A stretch of DNA of 64,000 nt from CAZKBP01 sp964551015 (lineage in GTDB: Bacteria; Bacteroidota; Bacteroidia; Cytophagales; Microscillaceae): contig CAZKBP010000003.1 in assembly GCA_964551015.1 (NCBI GenBank), positions 124,001-188,000 of the forward strand. Direction: 5' to 3'. Position numbers and translations under genes: made by a program. Numbering within the stretch: position 1 is the first letter of the stretch; each line of letters begins with the position of its first letter. A model generated the notes under the pieces. That model was given only the letters and a program-made list of their open reading frames with translations, was not told the origin of the DNA and ran no database searches. Shown here piece by piece: positions 52,938-61,747 of this stretch.

Positions 52938-54584
52938 TTACATCATACCGCCCATTCCGCCGGGCATGCCACCGGGCATTCCTCCACCCGCAGCGGCACC
53001 ACCATTTTCTTCAGGCTCATCGGCTACCACGGCTTCGGTAGTGAGTAGGAGAGAAGCGATAGAAGCGGCGTTTTCCAGAGCTAAACGAGTTACCTTAGTC
53101 GGATCAATTACCCCAGCTTTCAATAGGTCTTCGTACACATCGGTGCGCGCATTATAACCAAAGGCATCTTTTCCTTCTTTCACTTTTTGTACCACCACGG
53201 AGCCTTCACCACCTGCGTTTGCAACGATGGTACGCAAGGGAGATTCAAGAGCAGTGCGAATGATGTTTACGCCCGTGGCTTCATCTTCGTTAGAAGTTTT
53301 TACGGAATCTAGGGCACTAATGGCACGGATGAGCGCAACCCCACCACCTGTAACCACACCTTCTTGTACGGCGGCGCGTGTAGCGTGTAGGGCATCATCT
53401 ACGCGGTCTTTTTTCTCTTTCATTTCTACCTCAGTGGCAGCACCGATGTAGAGAATGGCTACTCCACCAGATAATTTCGCCAGACGCTCTTGTAGCTTCT
53501 CACGATCATAATCGGAAGTAGTGTTCTCGATTTGTGCTTTGATCTGACCAATACGAGCGTTGATATCTTCTTTCTTACCAGCACCGTTGACGATGGTGGT
53601 GTTGTCTTTGTCAATGATGATTTTCTCGGCGGTTCCTAGATAATCGATGGTCGCATTTTCTAGTTTGTAACCTCTCTCTTCGGAGATGACAGTTCCGCCT
53701 GTCAAAATGGCAATGTCTTCTAACATCGCTTTACGACGATCACCAAAACCAGGAGCCTTCACGGCGGCTACTTTCAAAGCACCGCGGATTTTGTTAACTA
53801 CCAGAGTAGCTAATGCTTCTCCGTCTACGTCTTCGGCGATGATTAAGAGAGGCTTGCTAGTTTGTGCAACGGCTTCTAGTACAGGAAGTAACTCTTTCAT
53901 AGAAGAAACTTTCTTCTCAGAGATGAGGATGTAAGCACCTTCTAGATTAGCTTCCATATTGTCCGTGTCGGTTACGAAATAAGGAGAGAGGTAACCACGG
54001 TCAAACTGCATTCCTTCTACCGTTTTCACTTCGGTTTCGGTTCCTTTGGCCTCTTCTACGGTGATTACACCGTCTTTTCCGACCTTGTCCATCGCGTCGG
54101 CGATCATTTGACCGATTTGCTCGTCGTGGTTAGCGGAGATTGTTGCTACCTGAGCGATTTCGTTAGAGCTATTGATTTCCTTAGATTGTGCTTTGAGTTG
54201 CTCTACTACTACATCAACTGCTTTGTCGATACCTCTTTTGAGGTCCATAGGGTTCGCACCGGCTGCTACGTTTTTGATACCAGCACCAAAGATGGCTTGG
54301 GCAAGCACGGTAGCGGTAGTGGTACCATCTCCGGCGGTGTCAGCAGTTTTGGAAGCTACTTCTTTCACGAGTTGAGCACCCATGTTTTCGATAGCGTCTT
54401 TGAGTTCGATTTCTTTGGCTACGGTTACACCATCTTTGGTAATGGTAGGTGCGCCAAATTTTTTATCCAAGATGACATTGCGACCTTTAGGACCTAGGGT
54501 TACTTTTACTGCGTCAGCGAGTGTATCTAGTCCTTTTTTCAGTCTATCTCTTGCGGTGGTATCAAAGAATATTTCTTTAGCCAT
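52938..54584 (-). CDS. groEL: Chaperonin GroEL (Hsp60)
   Basis: 548 residues, complete. It forms the 14-mer ring that folds proteins in its cavity with ATP and GroES. 'LGPKGRNVILDKKFGAPTIT' and 'DTAGDGTTTATVLAQAIF' are the nucleotide-site motifs. The GroES-binding helix region is intact ('SMKELLPVLEAVAQTSKPLL'). The C-terminal tail 'GGMPGGMPGGMGGMM' is usual. The operon with groES is 68 nt upstream. Codon use is optimal-like, as expected for a highly expressed gene. Confidence 0.99.
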   Translation of the reverse strand: MAKEIFFDTTARDRLKKGLDTLADAVKVTLGPKGRNVILDKKFGAPTITKDGVTVAKEIELKDAIENMGAQLVKEVASKTADTAGDGTTTATVLAQAIFGAGIKNVAAGANPMDLKRGIDKAVDVVVEQLKAQSKEINSSNEIAQVATISANHDEQIGQMIADAMDKVGKDGVITVEEAKGTETEVKTVEGMQFDRGYLSPYFVTDTDNMEANLEGAYILISEKKVSSMKELLPVLEAVAQTSKPLLIIAEDVDGEALATLVVNKIRGALKVAAVKAPGFGDRRKAMLEDIAILTGGTVISEERGYKLENATIDYLGTAEKIIIDKDNTTIVNGAGKKEDINARIGQIKAQIENTTSDYDREKLQERLAKLSGGVAILYIGAATEVEMKEKKDRVDDALHATRAAVQEGVVTGGGVALIRAISALDSVKTSNEDEATGVNIIRTALESPLRTIVANAGGEGSVVVQKVKEGKDAFGYNARTDVYEDLLKAGVIDPTKVTRLALENAASIASLLLTTEAVVADEPEENGGAAAGGGMPGGMPGGMGGMM

Positions 54585-54652
54585 TTTTTGAGATCTTTAA
54601 TAGTTGAAACAATAAATTTTTGAATTGAGAATAAGTGTGGATGAAATAAAAA

Positions 54653-54928
54653 TTAGATGACAGCGAAAATATCTGACTCACGCATGATCAAATACTCCTT
54701 GCCTTCCACTGTGATTTCTGTACCAGCGTACTTTCCGTACAGGATGTTATCTCCTACTTTGACGGTCAGCGGTTCGTCTTTTTTGCCGTTACCAACCGCG
54801 ACCACCTGACCTTTTTGGGGTTTTTCTTTGGCGGTGTCGGGGATGATAATACCAGAAGCAGTAGTTTCTTCTGCGGCTGCCGGTTCTACCAGAACTCGAT
54901 CAGCTAATGGTTTAATATTCAATGACAT
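54653..54928 (-). CDS. groES: Co-chaperonin GroES (Hsp10)
   Basis: 91 residues, the normal length. 'IKPLADRVLVEPAAAEETTA' is followed by the mobile loop 'EETTASGIIIPDTAKEKPQ' that docks onto GroEL. 'KVGDNILYGKYAGTEITVEG' closes the barrel. It is the first gene of the groES-groEL operon. Confidence 0.99.
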   Translation of the reverse strand: MSLNIKPLADRVLVEPAAAEETTASGIIIPDTAKEKPQKGQVVAVGNGKKDEPLTVKVGDNILYGKYAGTEITVEGKEYLIMRESDIFAVI

Positions 54929-55229
54929 ATCTTTCTCTTCGTTTAAGATTGATGATATATGCTTTTTTGTATAATGTAAATTTTAATAGACTGACTATCA
55001 TTTCTTATGCCAAGGCCATTTTTTACCACTTTTGGCACTATTTTCTGCCATTTTTGCACATTCTGACCTGAAAAAATTTCACCCTCGATAATTTGTCAAC
55101 TTATTTAGGAATAGGTAATATGAGAATTAAATTCGGCATTTCTTCTCAAAATTGGCATATAATTAGTTCTTTTATGAGAAGATAAAAGATTATCTCTAAA
55201 ATCAAAGATTTGATATTGATTGAAAACCT
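54929..55229. other. groES/orphan-gene intergenic region with TGGCA-N8-TGCCA dyad
   Basis: No gene. No CIRCE element (TTAGCACTC-N9-GAGTGCTAA) was found. Instead an inverted repeat TGCCA/TGGCA with an 8-nt spacer lies around 55035-55055, with further TGCCA/GGCCA words nearby (about 55008-55016) and TTGGCAT at about 55152-55158. These may be sites for a heat-shock or general regulator; the promoters themselves could not be assigned. Confidence 0.4.
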
Positions 55230-55943
55230 ATGAAAAAGTTAGACGAAAATTGGCTGACACAAGGTCTGATTGACTTTGAATACCAGAAATACGTGCTTTT
55301 GGCCTATTTACAAGAGGTCAAAGGCAATTTTGACAGTGTCAGGCTTTATCCTCACTTGTCAGACTTAGTATTCCACTACCAGAATCTCAAATCTCTCAAA
55401 GAGAACAAGGAGCTTATTTTTGAGAATTTTCCGAAGAAAATCACCAAAGCAGATTTTGAAAAATTACACCTGCATTACAAAAAAATGATTAAAGATGATG
55501 ACTTGATGGAAGAGCTGGAGGAAATCATTCTTTATGCCCTGCCTCAGGTCAAAAAACTACTCCAAGAGGGGAAAGATATTTATGAATATGTGGAAGAGAA
55601 TTTAGAAATTAGCCCCGTCGGAATCACGCCCCTGCGTCATCAGGAGGGATATCTGCTGATTCAGGAACAAAACATGCGCGAGATGAGAGTTTACGAATAT
55701 CAGATGACGATTTTCGAGAGTGCCAACGAAACCTTTCGGGCTATTCATACGCAATTCTTAGAAAATATCGTCAAATCTATTGGTAATACCTTCGAGAGTA
55801 TCAAGATAGACTTGATCCGCAAATACCAAAAGCTACCGAACCCAGCGACTTATTTGATTGCTTCTAAGCTGAGTTTTCCTCTGGACGAAACGCTGTTGCC
55901 CGTGGCCAAAAGGATGTTGGTGAAGTATGTCAATGCCAATTAA
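55230..55943 (+). CDS. Hypothetical protein, divergent from groES
   Basis: 237 residues, not recognised; predicted soluble and almost all helical, with charged amphipathic helices ('DDDLMEELEEIILYALPQVK', 'KLLQEGKDIYEYVEENLEIS'). 'GITPLRHQEGYLLIQEQ' is a beta-hairpin-like break in the middle. There is no signal or membrane segment. It sits between groESL and the vault protein gene, convergent with the latter, but nothing shows a functional link. Confidence 0.65.
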   Translation: MKKLDENWLTQGLIDFEYQKYVLLAYLQEVKGNFDSVRLYPHLSDLVFHYQNLKSLKENKELIFENFPKKITKADFEKLHLHYKKMIKDDDLMEELEEIILYALPQVKKLLQEGKDIYEYVEENLEISPVGITPLRHQEGYLLIQEQNMREMRVYEYQMTIFESANETFRAIHTQFLENIVKSIGNTFESIKIDLIRKYQKLPNPATYLIASKLSFPLDETLLPVAKRMLVKYVNAN

Positions 55944-56020
55944 GCTGGTAGTGCTAGTAACCTCGGCATTACACTAAAAGTCTGGGCGTGCTTGCTAGCT
56001 TTATTGGGCGTTGTTTGCTT

Positions 56021-56049
56021 GTGATGGCGGTGGTTAGTACCGCCATCAC
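56021..56049. terminator. Hairpin between the orphan gene and the MVP gene (possible terminator)
   Basis: GTGATGGCGGT (56021-56031) pairs perfectly with ACCGCCATCAC (56039-56049). It lies between two convergent genes, 27 nt past the MVP stop. T-rich but interrupted sequence follows on the plus side only (to about 56067). Confidence 0.5.
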
Positions 56050-56075
56050 GTTATTCCTTTTGTCTTTTAACGCTT

Positions 56076-58577
56076 TCACTCCTTTATTTTCTCATTACCT
56101 TCTACGCCATTGGTATTCTGTTCTAGGACTTTGGCCAGGTTGGTGCCTTTCAAGAGATTGGCAAAAACTTCGGCAATGCTTTTGCCTCCCAAGATCGCCA
56201 GAGGAGACATAGATTGCGCCATTTTCTCGGCCAAAGCTTTATCCGAGAAGGACTGCAGGGCAGCTACCAAATCGGGCGAAACGGCCTGGGCTTTGGCGAC
56301 CACCGCTTCTACTTCGCCCTTGAGAGCTTCTAAGCTTTGGTTGAGTTCGCTCTGGGCGAGGTTAAGTTCCATTTCGGCCTTTTCACGCTCACGATTGATC
56401 TCGGCTTGGTTAATTTGGTTGAGCGTATCTTGGTCGTTGAGCTTGGCTTCTAGGGCTTTTTGCTTGCTGGCAATTTCGGATTCTATTTTGGCAATAGTTA
56501 ATTCTAATTCTTTTTTGACTTCTTGTTTTTGTAAATCCAGCGTCTGCTGTTGGGTTTTGGATTTGGCCTGAGCGATTTTTTGGCTAATGCCTTCACTCTC
56601 TTGGGTGAATTCTAATTTACGTTTTTCAGAGTCCAAGCGAAGATTTTGCTTGACCACATCCTGTTGAGAGGCAATCAACAAGCTCTCGATACTCACATCA
56701 CTGAGGCGAATGTCCAGCACTTCTACATCGTAAATGCGCATGCCATTTTCTTCGAACAGCCTGCCCGGACGCTTGCCTGTCTCGTCAGCTTGCCCCAAGA
56801 TCGTATCCCGAATGATGCCAATGCCCTGGCGATAAAACTCCATAATCGTGTAACGCTTCACGGCATTACGCAAGAAAGAACGCATGTGGTCGGTCAGGAA
56901 CTTGATGTAATTTTCTACATTAAACCATTTCTCTGCCTCGCCTTCGAAATTCACCCGATAAGACAATTGAATACTCACTTGGGTAAAATCTGAAGATTCG
57001 GCCTTGATTACATCTGAAACTTTATTGTAAAGTACCCGCAAGTAAACCGTCTTGAAAGTGTTTTCGGTCGTCTTGGGCGTACCCGTGGAGAGTTCTACGG
57101 CTTCCAGGTTTTCATCATATTCTAGCAGATAAGTTTGTGGGCCTACGATGACTTTACGCGTACCGGTTTTGCTAACTACCAGTACAGCATAGCCTGTCCA
57201 GACATTAATCGTGACGGCACCGTCGTATTTCGTATCCAGCGTAATGGTGCGAGGGGGCGTGAATTGTTGGTCGCGCTCGAACTCATCGCTGGCGATTTCT
57301 TTGGATACTTTTTCTTTCTTTTTACGTGAAGGCTCCGAGGGCATGGCCACAGACTCGGAGGCTAGGTTGCCCTCGAAGATTTCAGAATCTTCTACAAAGT
57401 CTGAAGCTTGATTTTTGGTAAGCTTTTGCAGATTCATATTGTATTCTACGGCTTCTTGGTTGCCAGGAAACCAGAGCTTAACCTGCTTGGGCTGTAAAAC
57501 CCGACGGACGATCACGGCTTCACGTGGGTCAGGCAAAAACATGGCTGGTCCTTTTTGCAGGGTGATGGTTCCCGTTTTGCGGTTGAGGAAGTAGCGACCT
57601 TCCCCGGCAGGAATGGCAATGGCGTAGTGTCTTTCCTTTTTCCCGTATTTGATGATGGCGTGTTCGGGACGTGGGTAATAGATCATCTGATCCTTGCCTG
57701 TAATAAATAATTCATCGCCTTCTTTATAAGAAATTTTGCTTTCGGTGTAAGGAGCGATGACTTTGATATAGAGGCCACTCATTTCATTTAGCTCGATGGC
57801 CCGGAACTTTCGCACGCCATTTTTATAAACAAACTCTTCGGTGGGCTCAGGAAAAACCACAGCGGGGCCCTGGATAAAACGCTTGTTCCCATCTTCATCT
57901 AATAGAATACAATATTCTAAACGCTCTAGGGTAACTGCTTCACGCACGTATTCATCTTCCTCATTACGAACCACTTCCACGCCCGTGGGGGGAATGTAGA
58001 AAGAGACATTTTCGCCTTTGATGACCAAATTCTTGCCCATGGTTAGGTCGGGAGTTTCCTCAGGGCTAGTTACCTCGTCGGGATTGTCGTCAGGCTCAGC
58101 ACCGCCCTTGGTTTTGATGACGGCTTTGCCCCAGTTTTGCTTGGCTTCTTCTTCGTCGTAGACACGTACCAGAAGGTATTGATTAGAGCGTAGGTTGTGA
58201 CCTCTTAGGACACGAGTCATTTGGCCGGGCCAGAGGGCAAAGTTCATAGGGCCGGGCAGATTGATTTTGCGCCCGATATTCAATTCAGTGAGATTATTAC
58301 TGGTGCCGGTTTTGGGCTGGTTGCCGTCTTTGGGAGGGTTTTTCATGACCACGTACCAGCCTTCGGGCGCGATGGTAAAGGTCTGAATGGACTCATCGAG
58401 CGTGCATCGCTCAAAGCGTTTGGTATCGTCATCAAAAATCACGGGCTTGTCTGTATTGGCCAGACTGGTCTTGTAGGGACCTACGTAGACATTGATGTTA
58501 CCTTTGGTTTGATCGGAAATAAAAGCGTATTCGTTAGGGGCGAGCACGAGGTCGCGCTCTCGGTTGCTGTCGGCCAT
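56076..58577 (-). CDS. mvp: Major vault protein (MVP) homologue
   Basis: 833 residues (animal MVP about 890). Residues 9-420 hold vault-type repeats: 'GKNLVIKGENVSFYIPPTG' and 'EGDELFITGKDQMIYYPRP' follow the MVP pattern of GxxWLxxGPxxYxP, and 'GEGRYFLNRKTGTITLQKGP' matches the MVP 'NEGIYVQDVKTGKVRAVIG' block. A polar linker (385-440) follows. The SPFH-like shoulder (about 442-628) has 'RKVIVGPQTYLLEYDENLEA', 'ELSTGTPKTT' and 'FTQVSIQLSYRVNFEGE'. The cap-helix coiled coil is about 630-765. The cap-ring segment (766-812) 'ILGGKSIAEVFANLLKG' aligns with MVP 'ITDGSTPINLFNTAFGLLG'. No signal or membrane segment is present. MVP in animals forms a 78-mer cytosolic shell; assembly here is inferred. 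No TEP1- or vPARP-like gene is adjacent. Confidence 0.92.
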   Translation of the reverse strand: MADSNRERDLVLAPNEYAFISDQTKGNINVYVGPYKTSLANTDKPVIFDDDTKRFERCTLDESIQTFTIAPEGWYVVMKNPPKDGNQPKTGTSNNLTELNIGRKINLPGPMNFALWPGQMTRVLRGHNLRSNQYLLVRVYDEEEAKQNWGKAVIKTKGGAEPDDNPDEVTSPEETPDLTMGKNLVIKGENVSFYIPPTGVEVVRNEEDEYVREAVTLERLEYCILLDEDGNKRFIQGPAVVFPEPTEEFVYKNGVRKFRAIELNEMSGLYIKVIAPYTESKISYKEGDELFITGKDQMIYYPRPEHAIIKYGKKERHYAIAIPAGEGRYFLNRKTGTITLQKGPAMFLPDPREAVIVRRVLQPKQVKLWFPGNQEAVEYNMNLQKLTKNQASDFVEDSEIFEGNLASESVAMPSEPSRKKKEKVSKEIASDEFERDQQFTPPRTITLDTKYDGAVTINVWTGYAVLVVSKTGTRKVIVGPQTYLLEYDENLEAVELSTGTPKTTENTFKTVYLRVLYNKVSDVIKAESSDFTQVSIQLSYRVNFEGEAEKWFNVENYIKFLTDHMRSFLRNAVKRYTIMEFYRQGIGIIRDTILGQADETGKRPGRLFEENGMRIYDVEVLDIRLSDVSIESLLIASQQDVVKQNLRLDSEKRKLEFTQESEGISQKIAQAKSKTQQQTLDLQKQEVKKELELTIAKIESEIASKQKALEAKLNDQDTLNQINQAEINREREKAEMELNLAQSELNQSLEALKGEVEAVVAKAQAVSPDLVAALQSFSDKALAEKMAQSMSPLAILGGKSIAEVFANLLKGTNLAKVLEQNTNGVEGNEKIKE

Positions 58578-58607
58578 GGTGTATAGAGGTTTAATTTGTT
58601 TTTTCTG

Positions 58608-58625
58608 GTTTGTCAGGGGACAAAC
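58608..58625 (-). promoter_or_regulatory. Small palindrome 30 nt upstream of the MVP start
   Basis: GTTTGTC/GACAAAC, a perfect 7-bp dyad with a 4-nt centre (AGGG on the plus strand). On the minus strand it lies 31-48 nt before the ATG, so it is either an operator or a hairpin in the leader. It includes TAGTTTG, a possible shortened -7 element, but no -33 TTG is found at the right distance. Confidence 0.45.
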
Positions 58626-58844
58626 TAGGCTTATGGAATCTTTATATACGGGAATTTAGAGCTTTTTGTGAAGCACAAAAGCAAAAATAGCGCAGGAAGA
58701 AGGCTTTTTGGGGGAATAATTTTTAGATTCAAGCGAAAAGGTATGTGAACCTTGGTGTTCTTTCATCCCGAGCCGCTCTCTCCCTCTTGTCACTCTGAAA
58801 GAAACCTATTGGCAGTCCCGAGTGCTTAGGCTTACACCAACGTT

Positions 58845-59570
58845 CTAATACAAATGATCCAAATTCTTATCTTTGGTTTCTGGATTATCAAAGGCTAAAA
58901 ATTGCTCCCAGAATTGTGTAGGAGGCAAAGGAGCCACACAAATCAAGGGTTCTTTTTTGACTGGATGGATAAAATAAGCCTTTCGGGAATGGAGGTGAAT
59001 GCTGGCGTCTTCGTTGGGCTTCGAGAATCCATATTTGATATCTCCTCGGATGGGACAGCCTATCTCAGATAGCTGCACACGAATCTGATGCGGGCGGCCT
59101 GTAATCGGCTGGACTTCCAAGAGCCAATGGTCATTCAATTTACCTAGCGTCCGATATTTCAATTCGGCTTTTTGGGCACCTTCCACGGGTTGGTCGTAGG
59201 CAGTTACTTTGTTTTTTTCGTGATCTTTCAAGAGCCAGTGAACCAATCTAGCTTGCTCCTCTTGAGGACGTCTTTTGACGATGGCCCAGTAGGTTTTTTG
59301 GATTTTGCGTTCCCTAAAAATTTTATTCATCCGCTCCAGACCCTTGGAAGTGCGTGCCAAAATGACTAAGCCACTCACGGGACGATCGAGGCGATGGACA
59401 ATACCCAGAAATACCGCTCCGGGCTTGTCATATTTTTCTTTGATATAAGTTTTCACATAGTCGGCCAAGGTTGCGTCGCCTGTTTTGTCTCCCTGCACCA
59501 ACAGGCCACTTGGTTTGTTAACCACAATAAGATGATTATCTTCGTAAATTACTTGAAAAGGCGTATCCAT
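58845..59570 (-). CDS. RluA-family pseudouridine synthase
   Basis: 241 residues. Catalytic motif 'GIVHRLDRPVSGLVILA' with the nucleophilic Asp in HRLDR; 'YEDNHLIVVNKPSGLLVQGD' at the N-terminus and 'PITGRPHQIRVQLSEIGCPI' near residue 165 complete the family. There is no S4 RNA-binding domain at the N-terminus, as in the RluA/RluC-type short forms. It should convert uridine to pseudouridine in rRNA or tRNA; the position modified cannot be told. Confidence 0.95.
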   Translation of the reverse strand: MDTPFQVIYEDNHLIVVNKPSGLLVQGDKTGDATLADYVKTYIKEKYDKPGAVFLGIVHRLDRPVSGLVILARTSKGLERMNKIFRERKIQKTYWAIVKRRPQEEQARLVHWLLKDHEKNKVTAYDQPVEGAQKAELKYRTLGKLNDHWLLEVQPITGRPHQIRVQLSEIGCPIRGDIKYGFSKPNEDASIHLHSRKAYFIHPVKKEPLICVAPLPPTQFWEQFLAFDNPETKDKNLDHLY

Positions 59571-59689
59571 ACACAGAATTTAATTAAGGTCAGATTGCAG
59601 TTAGGAATTGCAAATTGACACGATTGTTTTTTCTATTTTTTACAAAATTAGGGTTTTTCATCGCATCACACAAAACGTTTAGCAAGCTT

Positions 59690-60214
59690 ATGAGCCATGA
59701 CGAGGCCATTACTTTGGTAAAAACCGCCATTCCCGCAGAGCAACCGAGTACTTGGGCAGATTTAGGTGCAGGCACGGGTATTTTCACCCAAATTTTACAG
59801 GCGTTATTGCCCGAAGGGAGCCAAATTTATGCCTTAGATAAAAGCCCCATGATGCTCTGGCGTTTGCCTCAGGTCGAGGCAAAGGAATTACATGTGCGCG
59901 AAGGAGATTTTACACGAAAAATGGATTTACCCCTCTTGGATGGAATTTTAATGGCCAATGCCTTGCATTATGCCCTTGACCACCAAGCTGCCCTCGTGAA
60001 TGTGCTCAGCTATCTGAGGCCAAAGGGTCGTTTGGTATTGGTAGAATACGATTTGGCACGGCCCATTCCGACTTGGGTTCCTTATCCTATTCGCTTTGAG
60101 CTTTTTCAGGAAATATGCCCGAAAGTAGGCTTATCTGCCCCTCAGGAAATCCAGCGGATACTTTCGGGCTACGGGCATACGCATATTTACTCGGCTTGGG
60201 CGGAGAAGCTTTAG
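59690..60214 (+). CDS. Class I SAM-dependent methyltransferase
   Basis: 174 residues from ATG 59690. A TTG 75 nt upstream extends the frame, but that stretch is Phe/Leu-rich and does not look like the family N-terminus. Motif I is 'TWADLGAGTGIFTQILQALL', followed by an Asp after 'IYALDKSPMML' that binds the ribose hydroxyls, and 'DGILMANALHYALDHQ'. The core resembles UbiE/ArsM-like enzymes; the substrate is unknown. Divergent from the RluA gene. Confidence 0.88.
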   Translation: MSHDEAITLVKTAIPAEQPSTWADLGAGTGIFTQILQALLPEGSQIYALDKSPMMLWRLPQVEAKELHVREGDFTRKMDLPLLDGILMANALHYALDHQAALVNVLSYLRPKGRLVLVEYDLARPIPTWVPYPIRFELFQEICPKVGLSAPQEIQRILSGYGHTHIYSAWAEKL

Positions 60215-60296
60215 CGTATAAATCGGATGATTTTTGTCCGATCTCGGGTGTAAATCCTCATTTCGTGGGTGTAGTGCATTAGATTATGTAGTGTTT

Positions 60297-61667
60297 TCAG
60301 CGCATCACGCCTGATGGAAAAACCACGACACTTTCGTTACCATCTGTTCCCACGGCGGCTACCCCGAAGAGATAATTATCAATGACAATGTTCTCTAAGG
60401 TGAATTCATTCACTTTGCCTACATAGCGGGAGTATTGCCACTGAGGAGCTGTGGTTTCCCGCCAATAAATTTTATAGCCTGCTAAGTTATCCTCATCGCT
60501 CTCTTCCCAGGCTAAGCGGGTAGAGGGTTGGACGGCTCCGCCGATTTTCACTTCCTTGGGGGCAGTGGGAGCCCAGGCGAGTCCGGCCATCGTAATGGCG
60601 TTTACAGCTGTGAGTTTGGCTGCGTATTCAAAGTTGACGCCCTCGATTACATCCCCGTATTGGATGCCGTTTTCTTCGCGGATATCTTGATGTTGGCGGT
60701 AGTAATTTTCGTGGGTTTCCATGATGCGTACGCCCGCGAAACCCTCATCATTGAAGGGGCGGTGATGCCCACCTCGGCCAAAGCGATCTAAGCGGTAGAT
60801 CATAATCGCTTCCAGATTTTTCATATACTGACTGGTCATACGCTCCACGTAGCGAGCTAGCTGACGAGATGCACCGTCTACTTCTCCACCATAAAAGCGC
60901 CGAAGCCGACGACTGCGCTCATCTTCGGTCACAGGCGTAGGCTCCGAAAAGACCCGAAAGGTACTATTGTCAATCACGCCATCAATACCCTCGATATTAC
61001 CGATCATATCGTTATTGAGTACCCCGATGATATTCCAACCTTCTTCTTTAGCGACTTTGGCCATACGCTGTCCACCAAAAAGCCCTTGTTCTTCACCTGA
61101 GAGGGCGGCATAGACCACACTATTTTTAAATTTATATTTTGTCAAAACCCGAGCGGCTTCCAAAGCTCCGGCCACGCCCGAAGCATTATCGTTGGCACCG
61201 GGCGCATCGATGGTGGCATCGGTGGCACTAGAGGCTCGTGAGTCAATATCGCCCGACATGATGACGTAATGATCGGGGTGCTCCGTACCTCGCTGAATGG
61301 CTACGACATTGACCACGTAAGTATCTTCGGGAATTCGCTGATTATCTTCGGCTTTTACCAAATTTCTTTGATAGAAAACTTCCAGACAACCACCGCATTC
61401 GGCAGAGATTTTATCAAATTCGGCCTTGATCCAGCGACGAGCCGCGCCAATGCCACGCGTATCCGAAACGGTATCTGAGAGGGTATTGCGGGTGCCAAAG
61501 CTCACCAATTGGCGAATATCAGTCTCGATTCGTTCGGGAGAAACGGCCTCGATGATCTTGTACATCCGTGTGTCAAATTCGGGTGGAGCCGTGGTATCTT
61601 GGGCTTGAATACAACTCGCTCCCAGAGATAATAAGATCAAGAAAAATAAAATAGTAGAGTGTTTCAT
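60297..61667 (-). CDS. Secreted M28 metallopeptidase with C-terminal Fn3-like domain
   Basis: 456 residues from ATG 61667 (signal peptide 'STILFFLILLSLGASCIQAQ'); an in-frame ATG 30 nt earlier would precede the signal peptide with charged residues. M28 core: 'VIMSGDIDSRASSATDATID', 'APGANDNASGVAGALEAA', 'AALSGEEQGLFGGQRMA', 'GVLNNDMIGNIEG' and 'GVRIMETHENYYRQHQD'. These supply the di-zinc ligands, except that the first ligand, usually His ('GHxDS'), reads Asp ('GDIDS'). An Fn3-like domain (about 365-456) follows. It is an exported aminopeptidase or carboxypeptidase-type enzyme. This Asp form is seen in other Bacteroidota members as far as I recall. Confidence 0.93.
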   Translation of the reverse strand: MKHSTILFFLILLSLGASCIQAQDTTAPPEFDTRMYKIIEAVSPERIETDIRQLVSFGTRNTLSDTVSDTRGIGAARRWIKAEFDKISAECGGCLEVFYQRNLVKAEDNQRIPEDTYVVNVVAIQRGTEHPDHYVIMSGDIDSRASSATDATIDAPGANDNASGVAGALEAARVLTKYKFKNSVVYAALSGEEQGLFGGQRMAKVAKEEGWNIIGVLNNDMIGNIEGIDGVIDNSTFRVFSEPTPVTEDERSRRLRRFYGGEVDGASRQLARYVERMTSQYMKNLEAIMIYRLDRFGRGGHHRPFNDEGFAGVRIMETHENYYRQHQDIREENGIQYGDVIEGVNFEYAAKLTAVNAITMAGLAWAPTAPKEVKIGGAVQPSTRLAWEESDEDNLAGYKIYWRETTAPQWQYSRYVGKVNEFTLENIVIDNYLFGVAAVGTDGNESVVVFPSGVMR

Positions 61668-61747
61668 AAAAACGTGTTTTTTGCCAAAGAAAAGCAAAAG
61701 CGTTGGAGTTGCAAGCGGTTTTGGGTTGTAGGCCGCAGGTCTGTCTT

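Noticed and set aside
53000..54591. Plus-strand frames across groEL
   Set aside because: Antisense shadows of a highly biased gene; no family features.
54929..55100. Sigma-54 promoter upstream of groES
   Set aside because: TGGCA words occur, but no TTGC at the required distance was found on the minus strand.
56076..58577. Reading the vault-like protein as a flotillin/stomatin (SPFH) protein
   Set aside because: There is no membrane anchor, a 400-residue repeat region precedes the SPFH-like part, and the end matches the MVP cap-ring; the SPFH similarity is explained by the MVP shoulder domain.
58578..58844. A vault RNA gene upstream of the MVP gene
   Set aside because: No box A/B-like or stable RNA fold is visible; only a 7-bp dyad is present.
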